Below, piece by piece: positions 43,331 through 51,367 of a DNA stretch of 64,000 nucleotides (position 1 is its first letter; every line of letters begins with the position of its first letter). Position numbers and translations under genes: made by a program. The stretch is taken from NCBI GenBank assembly GCA_965224015.1, contig OZ245032.1:3432945-3496944 (forward strand). The letters run 5' to 3'. This DNA comes from CBDCVD01 sp965224015 (GTDB taxonomy: Bacteria; Pseudomonadota; Alphaproteobacteria; Rhizobiales; CBDCVD01). A model generated the notes under the pieces. That model was given only the letters and a program-made list of their open reading frames with translations, made no database searches and was not told where the DNA came from.

Positions 43331-43936
43331 CTATTCGCCTGCGAGCCTTTCCAGCTCCGCCTCAACGCCGGCCTCGATGCGTTTGATCTCCGCGTCGCTC
43401 AGGCTGCGACTGAGGACCTTGACATTGGCGGTTCCGCTGTCATTGCCGCGCTTGCTATAGACCCGTACCCGTTGTCCTTTGGCATTTTTAATGATAATGC
43501 TGCGCGCCAGGCGCGGCGAAAACGCCCCCAGCATGGTTTTGTCGAAGGCATGGGTTTTGCTGCCCTGAGGGCGGGACACAAAGTAACAGTTCTTGCTGCC
43601 GGCACGAACCACCTGGCGTGCCGCAGCAACCTTGCCATAGCGAATATGCACCAAACGCCCCAACGCGCGATAGATAAGGGCGGAAAGTTTGCGCCCTGCG
43701 TCCGCATTGACACAAAGGCGCAGTCTTGCGCGCTTTCCCCCCACCGCGCTGACTCGACGGATCTGGTTTGATCGTATGGTGACGCTGGACAGATCAAGGC
43801 GCATCGTCAGGGTGGGCGTGCTTGCGGCCCCGTGTGCGGAAGACCCCGGCATCAAAGCCAGGGTCACAGCAAACGCCGCCGCAAGGTAAATCTCTCGCTT
43901 GATCGGTTGCTGGGGCCAGCAATATGGTTTCAGCAC
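43331..43936 (-). CDS. Secreted basic protein of unknown function
   Basis: The product has 201 residues from a GTG start. An N-terminal hydrophobic segment (EIYLAAAFAVTLALMPGSS, about 15-33) suggests a signal peptide with cleavage near AHG-AAS. The mature part is strongly basic (many Arg/Lys), with two cysteines (RLCVN and SKNCYF) that could form a disulfide, and a charged C-terminal helix (DAEIKRIEAGVEAELERLAGE). I recognise no family. It converges on the CBP3-like gene with 32 bp between stops. Confidence 0.7.
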   Translation of the reverse strand: MLKPYCWPQQPIKREIYLAAAFAVTLALMPGSSAHGAASTPTLTMRLDLSSVTIRSNQIRRVSAVGGKRARLRLCVNADAGRKLSALIYRALGRLVHIRYGKVAAARQVVRAGSKNCYFVSRPQGSKTHAFDKTMLGAFSPRLARSIIIKNAKGQRVRVYSKRGNDSGTANVKVLSRSLSDAEIKRIEAGVEAELERLAGE

Positions 43937-43969
43937 AGGCCAAGTCCTTTGGGCGCATGAACGGGACGA

Positions 43970-44031
43970 ATCAGCTGGAAACTTCTATTAAGACATGACA
44001 CGCTCTGGGTCGTAAATAGAGGCTTCCAGCT
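43970..44031. repeat. Hybrid fragments of repeats B and E
   Basis: CAGCTGGAAACTTCTATTAA (E end fused to B), GACATGACACGCTCT (B end), then aggcttccagcta (E end in reverse). Confidence 0.6.
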
Positions 44032-44085
44032 AAACGTGTTATGACGGGAATTTGTTACAGAACCGAAAATTTCATCAAAAAACTT

Positions 44086-44919
44086 TTATAACCGCTGACG
44101 GTGCCATTCGATATGGTTGCCCATGAATGTCGCGATAAACGCATATGAGTGATCATATCCCTCACGCATATTCAGGGTCAGGGGAATTCCTGCCGCCGAA
44201 CAGGCGCGGGCAATCCGTGTGGGCTTAAGTTGTGTGTCAAGAAACGTATCCGCGGTGCCCTGATCGATAAGAATATCCCGAACTCTGGCACCATCTTCGA
44301 TCAGTGCGCAAGCGTCATAAGGGCGCCACAACGCATTATCATCTCCAAGATATTGCCCCAACGCCTTTTGCCCCCAGGGAACCGCCATGGGGTTAACGAT
44401 GGGCGCAAAGGCAGACACTGACAGATAGGTCCCAGGCCTTTTCAAGGCAATTATCAACGCCCCGTGCCCACCCATGGAGTGGCCAAAAATGCCCTGCCGG
44501 CTCATGTCAAGAGGAAAATGGCCTTCGATCAGCGCCGGCAGTTCGTCGGTGATATAGGAGGCCATGCGGTAATTGTCCGCCCAGGGTTTTTCGGTTGCAT
44601 CAACATAAAACCCGGCACCGAGACCCATATCGTAAGCCCCCTCCGGGTCATCGGGCACCTGCGGTCCGCGCGGACTGGTGTCGGGCATAACCAGGGCTAG
44701 CCCGTGGGCGGCGCACCAGTGCTGCGCCCCGGCTTTGTCCATGACATTGGCATGGGTGCAGGTAAGGCCGGAGAGATAGGTCAGTACCGGCACCGGCGCC
44801 TGTTTGGCCTGCGGCGGGATGAACACCGCAAAGGTCATAGGCGTACCGGTCTCGCGGCTGTTATGGCGGTAGACACCTTGGGTACCTGCAAACGCCTTCT
44901 GCTCGGACACGATTTCCAT
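44086..44919 (-). CDS. fghA: S-formylglutathione hydrolase
   Basis: Esterase-D-family enzyme releasing formate from S-formylglutathione in formaldehyde detoxification. It has 277 residues. The nucleophile serine is in GHSMGG (S148), the Asp lies in DQGTADTFLD and the His in GYDHSYAF (about 257). The N-terminal GLTCTHANVM block is diagnostic. It is 6 nt downstream of a glutathione S-transferase gene, so the two share a transcript; the glutathione-dependent formaldehyde dehydrogenase is not in the window. Confidence 0.95.
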   Translation of the reverse strand: MEIVSEQKAFAGTQGVYRHNSRETGTPMTFAVFIPPQAKQAPVPVLTYLSGLTCTHANVMDKAGAQHWCAAHGLALVMPDTSPRGPQVPDDPEGAYDMGLGAGFYVDATEKPWADNYRMASYITDELPALIEGHFPLDMSRQGIFGHSMGGHGALIIALKRPGTYLSVSAFAPIVNPMAVPWGQKALGQYLGDDNALWRPYDACALIEDGARVRDILIDQGTADTFLDTQLKPTRIARACSAAGIPLTLNMREGYDHSYAFIATFMGNHIEWHRQRL

Positions 44920-44925
44920 AGTGAT

Positions 44926-45585
44926 CTAATCGACCTCGTCCTGGGGCACAATCCATGGCTCTTTGAGCGCGGCCTCTTTCCACTCAATGAACGCTGGTAA
45001 GCGCAAGATTGTGTTCATATACTCCTGCGCCGTCCGATCGACGGAAAATCCGTAAGTATCAAACCGGGTGACAATGGGTGCGTAAAATGCATCGGCTGCG
45101 CAAAAGTTGCCAAACAAAAAGGGGCCGTCGCTTGCAAAGCGCTCGCGGGCGTGACGCCACAGGGTGCAGATGCGCTCCACATCTTCCGTTACCCCCTCGC
45201 CACGTCCCTTGCCCTTAACATCGGTGCGCCGCAGGTTCATGGGCGCGGCTTGGCGCAGAGCCACAAAGCCACTATGCATCTGTGCTGCAATCGCGCGCGC
45301 ATGGGCACGTGCCATGATCTCATGGGGCCATATCGCATAATGTGGAAACAGGTCTGCCAACGCCTCACAGATCGCCAACGAATCCCAGATCGGCTCGTCC
45401 TCAACAAGTAAAATCGGAACTTGCCCTGCAGGGGAATAGGCAAGAACTTTCGTCTTAAAGTCTGGGTCATTGAAATTGATCAGAAGTTCGTCAAAGGCGA
45501 TACCAAAATGGCGCATCAACAACCACGGGCGCAAGGACCAGGATGAGTAGTTTTTATCTGCGATCACTAGCGTCAGTTTGCTCAC
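44926..45585 (-). CDS. Glutathione S-transferase
   Basis: The product has 219 residues from a GTG at 45585 (VSKLTLVIADKNYSSWSLRPW); an in-frame ATG at 45624 adds 13. Thioredoxin-like N-terminal domain with NYSSWSLRPWLLMR, whose serines would activate glutathione, and AYSPAGQVPILLVEDEPIWDSLAI, followed by an all-helical C-terminal domain. Cytoplasmic. It is transcribed just ahead of fghA, suggesting a shared glutathione-dependent detoxification role. Confidence 0.9.
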   Translation of the reverse strand: MSKLTLVIADKNYSSWSLRPWLLMRHFGIAFDELLINFNDPDFKTKVLAYSPAGQVPILLVEDEPIWDSLAICEALADLFPHYAIWPHEIMARAHARAIAAQMHSGFVALRQAAPMNLRRTDVKGKGRGEGVTEDVERICTLWRHARERFASDGPFLFGNFCAADAFYAPIVTRFDTYGFSVDRTAQEYMNTILRLPAFIEWKEAALKEPWIVPQDEVD

Positions 45586-45684
45586 GGCGTTTACTTTCTC
45601 AAGGCCAAGTGTATGGCCAGGCATCTCTAATTATGACTTGGCCAGACAACATTCACCGGGTTGGGCGGGAGGTGCATTATTGGT

Positions 45685-45823
45685 TAGATCAGCATGGCGT
45701 TAGCTTTACCCATTTTGCCAGGTGTAGAGCTAACGCCATAAAGCTGATCGCCCTCTAAATCTATAGCAAAATGCGAGAAAATACGGCAATGCCCATGAAT
45801 CCACTTCAACGCATTTTGCTATA
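45685..45823 (+). repeat. Family C repeat, full copy
   Basis: TAGATCAGCATGGCGTTAGC pairs with GCTAACGCCATAAAGCTGATC; then CTATAGCAAAATGCG pairs with CGCATTTTGCTATAG. It is two hairpins in a row with TA at both ends. It fills the gap between the GST and the helical-protein gene. Confidence 0.88.
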
Positions 45824-45877
45824 GAATAAGAAGGATACCCTGTCAATCGCCTCAGTGGTATCAATTGTGTCGACTAT

Positions 45878-46612
45878 TTATGTCGTCAATGATGCGCGAG
45901 ATGTCCTGCGCGCGGGCTCTGAAGCGATGGCGCGTTCGTTCGGCTTTTGCGTGGCAGCCTTAAGAGGGGCGTGGCCGTCAGCAGAGGCTTTATTGGCCTG
46001 TTCGGCGATTGCGGCTTCGCATTGGCGCCTTAAAGTCTCCAGGTCCTGGCGCAACTGCGCGTAGCTTCGATTGCTGGTGCCAGAGGTGCGCATGAGCGCG
46101 GCGGCTTTGTGGACTCGATTGCTGACCTCAAAGGGAACGTTGACGGCATCATTGGCCAAGGTCGCTTCGAGGTGCGAAAACAGGTCCATTACCTGGCGCC
46201 CGCGAATGATTTCAGCAATAATGGTTTCGCTTAGATCGGCAAGGGACCTGATGTGCTGGTTTATTTGATCAAGGTTTTGGAAAAGGGAAGCTTCATGCGT
46301 CTTCGAGACACCGCGGTTGCAGATGCGGGCGATTTTCTCCTGCGTGGTTTGCAGGTTTTCGACAATCGTCATCAGTCTTGCGCCGATACCTGTGCGGGCG
46401 GTCCCTTTCGCCCGATCATCAGTTGCCAGGGGATTATCGCTATTGGTGTTGTCGCCAAGACCCTTTGCCGTCTGTACCAGTTGCGCCGCGACTTCAATGA
46501 GGGCCTGGTTTTCGCTGTTGCGGGCGCGCGTTTCAACACCTGCGATGAACGCACGGCCTTGCGCCGTGCTGTGCAGAAGAGCCTCCAGGCTGTTATTGAT
46601 ACTCTCGCTCAT
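45878..46612 (-). CDS. Helical protein of unknown function, likely CtrA-controlled
   Basis: The product has 244 residues from the ATG at 46612 (MSESINNSLEALLHS); an upstream in-frame start at 46699 is less likely. It is predicted mostly alpha-helical and soluble, with heptad-like segments (LMTIVENLQTTQEKIARI, LFQNLDQINQHIRSLADL) and a basic, low-complexity C-terminus (EPARRTSRASLTT). IIRGRQVMDLFSHLEATL resembles helices of chemotaxis-associated proteins, but I cannot assign a family. A perfect CtrA box lies 134 bp upstream of its start, pointing to cell-cycle or motility control. Confidence 0.72.
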   Translation of the reverse strand: MSESINNSLEALLHSTAQGRAFIAGVETRARNSENQALIEVAAQLVQTAKGLGDNTNSDNPLATDDRAKGTARTGIGARLMTIVENLQTTQEKIARICNRGVSKTHEASLFQNLDQINQHIRSLADLSETIIAEIIRGRQVMDLFSHLEATLANDAVNVPFEVSNRVHKAAALMRTSGTSNRSYAQLRQDLETLRRQCEAAIAEQANKASADGHAPLKAATQKPNERAIASEPARRTSRASLTT

Positions 46613-46745
46613 GGGCAAGTGTGCGATGCAAACCCCTGTCACACCCGCACAAAACATCTGACAAGGCGTATGCCATTTTGCGTCAAAATGTGACCGCAAT
46701 CCTGTGGATCAACACGGGCTTATCATCGCTATAATGGTGCTTTGG

Positions 46746-46761
46746 TTAAATAAGTGTTAAC
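46746..46761 (+). promoter_or_regulatory. CtrA binding box
   Basis: TTAAATAAGTGTTAAC is TTAA-N7-TTAAC exactly. It lies in the 336-bp divergent gap between the helical-protein gene and the MlaE-type permease gene, so it could control either. Confidence 0.72.
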
Positions 46762-46948
46762 ACTATCACGCAGGAGGCGTTGCGGGGGATTGAAAAATCA
46801 ATCGCTGATTGCTTTGTGTTAAGACACGAATTGAGGTTCGCATCGCCTCTCCATGGTATTTCAAGTGTTTCACTGATTGAGTCTATCACTTGGTGAAGCG
46901 ATCCAGAACCCGGCAGTCGGGCCGCTCCAAGATTAAAGAAGCCGTTTG

Positions 46949-48151
46949 ATGTCTTCAGGTAAACCCCTCAACTTTCATGATCTTCCGCAGGTGGAGCTTT
47001 CCTATGGCCCGGCGGCTGGGAACATCGGCAGCATTGAGAATGGGGATGAACTGGCAATCCTTACATTTCGCGGCGATGTGGTCACCTCGACTATCGCGCA
47101 TCTCGATCAACGCCTTGATGACTTAACAGGCCGGCTCAGTGACAATGGCAATGTGCAGTTTGACCTTACCGCGCTGGAACAGTTTGATACGGCTGGCGGT
47201 TGGCTGATCAACCGTCTCAAGCGCGATCTCGAGGCGAGGCAATGCCGGGTCTTTCTCTCCGGGTTGACCGACGAGCTGCGGGTTTTGCTTGATGTGGTTG
47301 CCACGGGAACAATGGCGAGGACTCCGCCACCGGGTGCGATAAGCCGGCATGGATTTACCGGCATGCTGGAAGGTCTGGGTCGCTTCACAGGTATGATATT
47401 TGCGGACATTCGCTATGCAATCGACCTGTTCGGCGCGGTGCTTGTGGCTCTGGCACGGGTGGCTCGCCACCCGTCACGGCTGCGCGTGACATCAGTTGTC
47501 CACCATATGGATCGGACCGGGCTGCGGGCGGTGCCGATTATTCTCGTGATGGCGTTTTTGATCGGCGTGATTGTGGCCCAGCAAAGCGCTTTTCAACTGC
47601 ACCAGTTCGGGGCTGATCTATTTGTTGTCGATCTGGTAGGTATTCTGGTGTTGCGAGAAATGGGTGTGCTGATCACGGCGGTGATGCTTGCGGGCCGCTC
47701 GGGCAGCGCCTTTACGGCGGAAATTGGATCCATGCGCATGCGAGAGGAGATCGATGCCATGCAGGTGATCGGGCTTGATCCGATCGAAGTTCTTGTTCTT
47801 CCGCGGATTATCGCATTGATCCTGATCCTGCCTCTGTTGACGTTTATCGCCGATGTTGCGGCCATTCTTGGCGGCGCCCTGGTTAGCAATCTTTATTCGG
47901 GGATTTCCTGGGACGTATTTGTCGAACGGTTGCAAACCGGTATGGGAACGGGGACCATTGTGCTTGGCTTTATTAAGGCCCCGTTTATGGCCATGGTCAT
48001 AGGCATCATTGGTTGCGCTGAGGGCTTGCGAGTCGCAGGAAGCGCGGAATCACTGGGCTCGCGCACAACATCCTCGGTGGTCAAGTCTTTGTTTGCCGTA
48101 GTTATTCTTGATGGCGTATTTGCGGTCTTTTTCACCGCGGTAGGGATTTAG
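46949..48151 (+). CDS. MlaE-type lipid ABC transporter permease with N-terminal STAS domain
   Basis: Inner-membrane permease of 400 residues. A soluble N-terminal STAS-like domain (about 30-125, LAILTFRGDVVTSTIAHLDQ and FDTAGGWLINRLK) precedes the MlaE permease with five or six helices and the family blocks GLRAVPIILVMAFLIGVIVA, EMGVLITAVMLAGRSGSAF, EEIDAMQVIGLDPIEVLVLPR. The ATPase and MCE-domain partners that normally follow at once are missing: the TAG stop (48149-48151) is made by a family D end and a family A repeat comes next. It may be an orphaned subunit, or its partners lie elsewhere. Confidence 0.9.
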   Translation: MSSGKPLNFHDLPQVELSYGPAAGNIGSIENGDELAILTFRGDVVTSTIAHLDQRLDDLTGRLSDNGNVQFDLTALEQFDTAGGWLINRLKRDLEARQCRVFLSGLTDELRVLLDVVATGTMARTPPPGAISRHGFTGMLEGLGRFTGMIFADIRYAIDLFGAVLVALARVARHPSRLRVTSVVHHMDRTGLRAVPIILVMAFLIGVIVAQQSAFQLHQFGADLFVVDLVGILVLREMGVLITAVMLAGRSGSAFTAEIGSMRMREEIDAMQVIGLDPIEVLVLPRIIALILILPLLTFIADVAAILGGALVSNLYSGISWDVFVERLQTGMGTGTIVLGFIKAPFMAMVIGIIGCAEGLRVAGSAESLGSRTTSSVVKSLFAVVILDGVFAVFFTAVGI

Positions 48152-48166
48152 AGCGTCGGGCGTTTA
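48149..48166 (+). repeat. Family D terminal fragment fused to family A
   Basis: TAGAGCGTCGGGCGTTTA is the outer end of family D (compare the complement at 63071-63090). It supplies the permease stop codon and is cut off by the family A copy that starts at 48167. Confidence 0.7.
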
Positions 48167-48269
48167 ATACCAAGGGTCCTTAACAATGACTCATGGCTTA
48201 GCGTCAAAGAGTTATGTTATCAAGGCAGTACACCAGTCGGCGTGTATATAAAGCCAATACCGCTGGTAT
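48167..48269 (+). repeat. Family A repeat, full copy 6 (103 bp)
   Basis: ATACCAAGGGTCCTTAACAA...CCGCTGGTAT. With the inverted copy at 49096 it brackets the HEAT-repeat gene. Confidence 0.93.
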
Positions 48270-48348
48270 AACTGGGGTTTTCCAAATGAAATCAGCAACA
48301 GTGAATCGCAAATCAGCCAAAAAGACGAGGTTTTTCAGAGCGCCCAGA

Positions 48349-49026
48349 TTATCGTTTGATACGCTTTAGCGCCCCTATCGCCTTTTTGCGAATATATGCA
48401 TCTTCATGTGAGGTATAAGATTCAAGTACCTCAATGGCGGTTTTGGCGCGTAGTTTTCCAAGAGCTTCGATACATTCCGCCGTCAGATCGGCATCGCTCA
48501 TTATTTCCATCAAATAGAAAATGGCTTTTTGTCCTTCGATTCTCACCAGGCCATCAATGAGAGAAGAACGACTACTGCCGTAGTCCGCTTGATCGATTAG
48601 CTTGCGAATATTTTTTGCCTGCTCGAAGGTAACTGTTTTCGATATGGCGTTGCCGATAACCCATCGAAGATCGTTTGATCTTTCGGTGGCAAAGTCGTGC
48701 AAAAAATCCGGTGCATAGGTTGTAGCATCGCGGACCGTCATGGCGCGGTAGATTGCTTCCCTTGTAAAGGCTAGATAATCTCCATTTCGGTGACGAAACA
48801 GAATGGGCAGTGCTTCTGGATAAGGATCACCGCGATTAACCAAATCCCACAAGTTGTCAATCTCAAACCCAGCTTTTTTCAGTTCAATAACAACAGGCTG
48901 TTCATCCTGTGTACGTATATAGTATATCTCAGCCCGTTCAGCCTCTAAGTCTTGCAGGCGTTCCTGATATTCCTTATCTTTCTCAAGTTCCCTCAACAAT
49001 TCAGCTGCGGTGACGGGTTTGGGCAT
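48349..49026 (-). CDS. HEAT-repeat protein
   Basis: The product has 225 residues, no signal peptide. The N-terminus is a charged helix (LLRELEKDKEYQERLQDLEAERAEI). From about residue 110 there are HEAT/PBS-type helical repeats (RSSLIDGLVRIEGQKAIFYL, TAECIEALGKLRAKTAIEVLESY, EDAYIRKKAIGALKRIKR), usually protein-binding scaffolds. Its DNA looks more A/T-rich than the neighbouring housekeeping genes. It is the only gene between two inverted family A copies (48167 and 49096). Function unknown; it may be a transferred accessory gene. Confidence 0.8.
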   Translation of the reverse strand: MPKPVTAAELLRELEKDKEYQERLQDLEAERAEIYYIRTQDEQPVVIELKKAGFEIDNLWDLVNRGDPYPEALPILFRHRNGDYLAFTREAIYRAMTVRDATTYAPDFLHDFATERSNDLRWVIGNAISKTVTFEQAKNIRKLIDQADYGSSRSSLIDGLVRIEGQKAIFYLMEIMSDADLTAECIEALGKLRAKTAIEVLESYTSHEDAYIRKKAIGALKRIKR

Positions 49027-49095
49027 ATCTCAAGTTCCTGCAATTGTTTTAAATTGATCATAGCTTGTCGAACAGTATCTCTCAACGGGCTGCTT

Positions 49096-49198
49096 ATGCC
49101 AGCGGTATTGGCTTTATAGACACGCCGACTGGTGTACTGCCTTGATAACATACTTGCTTGACGCTAAGCCATGAGTCATTGTTAAAGACCCTTGGTAT
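49096..49198 (-). repeat. Family A repeat, full copy 7 (103 bp)
   Basis: ATGCCAGCGGTATTGGC...CCCTTGGTAT, reverse orientation. The first bases show an A-to-G change in the terminal repeat (ATGCCA). Confidence 0.92.
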
Positions 49199-49420
49199 TA
49201 TTCAGCGGCATCGGCTTTTTGTACGCGCTGAGGTCCGGGCATATCTATTGGCGGGCTGGCCAGGTTGTAATTAGCAGTTTCCCTGCGGATCGTGCTGATC
49301 ATACCAAGGGTCCATTTTAGGCTTTCTCTTATCGGGAACTGGGGTTATAGAGGTCTCACGGCTAGCGAAGCGTCAGAGCAAACAAGCCGTTAAGCGCAGG
49401 GTCGAAAAATCTTTCGTGCC
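49199..49420. other. Gene-free stretch with repeat debris
   Basis: It contains a family E piece (about 49250-49285, ggcgggctggccaggttgta) and an A-like end (ataccaagggtcc, 49303). No gene is recognised. Confidence 0.45.
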
Positions 49421-49421
49421 A

Positions 49422-49437
49422 TTAACCTTGCATTAAG
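49422..49437 (+). promoter_or_regulatory. CtrA-like half-consensus site before the small RNA
   Basis: TTAACCTTGCATTAAG is TTAA-N7-TTAAG, one base off the CtrA consensus. A further ATTAAC follows at 49439. It lies 20-30 nt upstream of the structured transcript candidate. Confidence 0.4.
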
Positions 49438-49454
49438 CATTAACGGTTATACCT

Positions 49455-49550
49455 AAGGGTGTCCACAAATTGGACATGGGAGTAGACCCAATCTACTCCA
49501 TTTGACGCCTCCCTGTTACTCCTAAGAGCCGCTCACGCGGCTCTTTTTTT
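49455..49550 (+). ncRNA. Candidate structured small RNA
   Basis: Three consecutive hairpins are readable: TGTCCA/TGGACA (49460-49475), GGAGTAGA/TCTACTCC (49479-49499), and the terminator GAGCCGC/GCGGCTC followed by seven T (49526-49550). The single-stranded linker GCCTCCCTGTTACTCC has anti-Shine-Dalgarno character, as in several alphaproteobacterial trans-acting RNAs. No protein gene ends here, so the terminator needs another transcript. A nine-codon frame (49476-49505) exists inside but has no ribosome site. Confidence 0.6.
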
Positions 49551-49551
49551 A
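49524..49551 (+). terminator. Rho-independent terminator
   Basis: AAGAGCCGC-TCA-CGCGGCTC-type stem followed by TTTTTTT. It is the clearest intrinsic terminator in the window. Confidence 0.85.
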
Positions 49552-49593
49552 TATTTCCTGTTCATGAAATGCCGGATTATACCAAGAGGCCTG

Positions 49594-49932
49594 GAGCATC
49601 AGGCGTTTAATTTGTGAACAATGTGTTGGCGTAAATCCGCTGATAAGGGACTTTTCTCAGGCTTTATCGGTTCGTTCTCACGCTAAGGCGGATCCAGCCA
49701 TTTATCTGATCATGAGCCCTAACCGGCGGCTGCGGTGTGTCAAGGGCGCTTCGCGCCGCCTTCGGCGGTTGTTAAACCCTTGACACACAGCAAAGCCGCC
49801 GGAAAAAAGCAATGATCAGATAAATGGCTTCACATGCTGAAAAAGGATAGAGAGGCCACTGTCCAAGGCCCCATTTCGCCTTTCTCTTGATCCCAACCGG
49901 GGTTATTGTTGCAACTTAATCGCCCGATGATC
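49594..49932 (+). repeat. Family D element, full copy 2 (core inverted relative to copy 1)
   Basis: It has the same arms as 25522-25855: CCATTTATCTGATCATGAGC, then CGGCGGCTGCGGTGTGTC, and the complementary right arm. The 30-nt core (49747-49776) is the reverse complement of the copy-1 core with four mismatches. The left terminus is more diverged (GGCGTTTAATTTGTGAACAA). Confidence 0.9.
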
Positions 49933-50221
49933 TAGTGTTTGACGCGGCGCCCAAGTTCAAAACCGTTGTTTTGTCAGCACGATACATAAGCAAACGTCTA
50001 TTTATGATCCGATCAGGCCGTAAATAGGCGCCCCCGCTATATAGTTGCAAGGGATTTTGTCCTATGTTAGAGCAGGCGTGCACTGGCGGGGCCGAACGTT
50101 CTTTCCGCACGTTTTCTGATCACGATCCGCCAAATGATAATTTTTTTGGGATTGCCTGAAAAGTTGGCTGCAAAGGCGTGGCTTTAGGGCTTTGGCAAGA
50201 CAATACGCGTAATGACACGCT
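49933..50221. other. Gene-free stretch upstream of family C
   Basis: It carries scattered repeat fragments (aaacgtctattta near 49995, a B terminus GACACGCTCTA at 50213). No gene or RNA is recognised. Confidence 0.4.
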
Positions 50222-50362
50222 CTATAGCAAAATGCGTTTAATTGGATTCATGAGCATTTGCGTGCTCTTTTCGTATTTTGCTATAGGTTTCAGGGCGATC
50301 AGCTTTATGGTGTTAGCTGTACCCTTGGCAAAATGGGTACACCTAACGCCAAGCTGATCTAG
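50222..50362 (-). repeat. Family C repeat, full copy
   Basis: CTATAGCAAAATGCG pairs with CGTATTTTGCTATAG, then GATCAGCTTTATGGTGTTAG pairs with CTAACGCCAAGCTGATCTAG. It is the reverse of the copy at 45685. Confidence 0.87.
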
Positions 50363-50806
50363 GGACTGGCGTCGCGCTGACCGGAGCAACATTGTCGCAG
50401 GGCACTCAATATCAAGCCTGAGGGAAAATCAAGCCTGAGGGAAAATCAGAACACAGAAGCTATGGTAAAATAAAGCTCTATTCGACACTGTTTGCAGCGC
50501 AAGAACGTCTTTTAATCCCTGTAGCGGATTTGCGAGGTCGACATTGCGCCTTTAATGGGGTTTCCTGTATTGACTTTTGCGCCTATTTTTCAGGGCTTGC
50601 AGGGGAACGCATATTGATTTAGGGATGCCTTGTTGATTAGAGTTGGCGAAACAAAAAAAGCAGCACACGAAAGTGTCGTAAAGAACCCGCGACAAGGTTG
50701 GCAGCGCTTTAGTCCGACTGACGGTATGGCGCTTCGGGGACAAGCGGGGCGTTCAGATTAAGGGCCTCAGGGCCGGCGGGAAACGGGATAGGAAAGGCGT
50801 TACGGT
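50363..50806. other. Leader region of the ATP synthase operon
   Basis: It contains a 17-bp tandem duplication (unit atcaagcctgagggaaa, 50411-50444). The operon promoter should lie here; a TTGACT at 50558 is a possible -35 but I cannot pair it with a convincing -10. Confidence 0.4.
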
Positions 50807-51367
50807 TTGGCTTCATCGTCTTCTACGAGTTTAAGTGTTGCTGAGCGTTATGCATCGGCGCTGTTTGCACTGGCGCGTGAGCACAAGGTTGAACAGGCTG
50901 TTGAGGACGATCTCTTGCGTCTTGATGGTCTCTTGGACGCCAGTGAGGCTCTTAAGCGGCTTGTGTTTAGCCCTGTTTTTACGCGTACCGAGCAGGAACG
51001 GGCATTATTGGCGATCCTCGACAATGCGCAAATTGGCGGCCTTGCCCGCAATTTCTGCGGACTGGTTGCCCGAAACCGGCGCCTTTTTGCCCTTCGCGAT
51101 ATTATTCAGGCCTATAAGCGGCTTTACGCCCATGCGCGTGGTGAGGTCTCGGCCGAGGTCACTTCAGCCCATGCGCTTTCCCAGGATCATCTGCGTAATT
51201 TGAAAGCGACCCTTAAAGACAGTGTCGGCAAAGATGTCGACCTGACGACACATGTCGATCCCTCACTCCTAGGCGGCCTGGTTGTCAAAATAGGCTCGAG
51301 AATGATCGACACTTCATTGAAATCGAAACTTGCATCGCTAAGCGTTGCCATGAAAGGGGTTGGGTAA
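50807..51367 (+). CDS. atpH: ATP synthase F1 subunit delta
   Basis: Stator subunit joining F1 to the peripheral stalk. It has 186 residues starting at a TTG with GGAAAGG nine nt upstream; no in-frame ATG near the N-terminus would keep the conserved SVAERYASALFALAREH. The C-terminal signature VDPSLLGGLVVKIGSRMIDTSLKSKL is intact. Its TAA overlaps the atpA ATG by one base. First gene of atpHAGDC; Fo genes are elsewhere, as usual for alphaproteobacteria. Confidence 0.95.
   Translation: MASSSSTSLSVAERYASALFALAREHKVEQAVEDDLLRLDGLLDASEALKRLVFSPVFTRTEQERALLAILDNAQIGGLARNFCGLVARNRRLFALRDIIQAYKRLYAHARGEVSAEVTSAHALSQDHLRNLKATLKDSVGKDVDLTTHVDPSLLGGLVVKIGSRMIDTSLKSKLASLSVAMKGVG

Noticed and set aside
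49476..49505. Nine-codon leader peptide in the small RNA region
   Set aside because: No ribosome site, and the codons form both arms of a hairpin, which explains the sequence better.
49594..49932. Replication origin in family D
   Set aside because: The long palindromes and, in the other copy, a DnaA-box match are suggestive, but the element is present in several copies and has no box cluster or AT-rich unwinding region.
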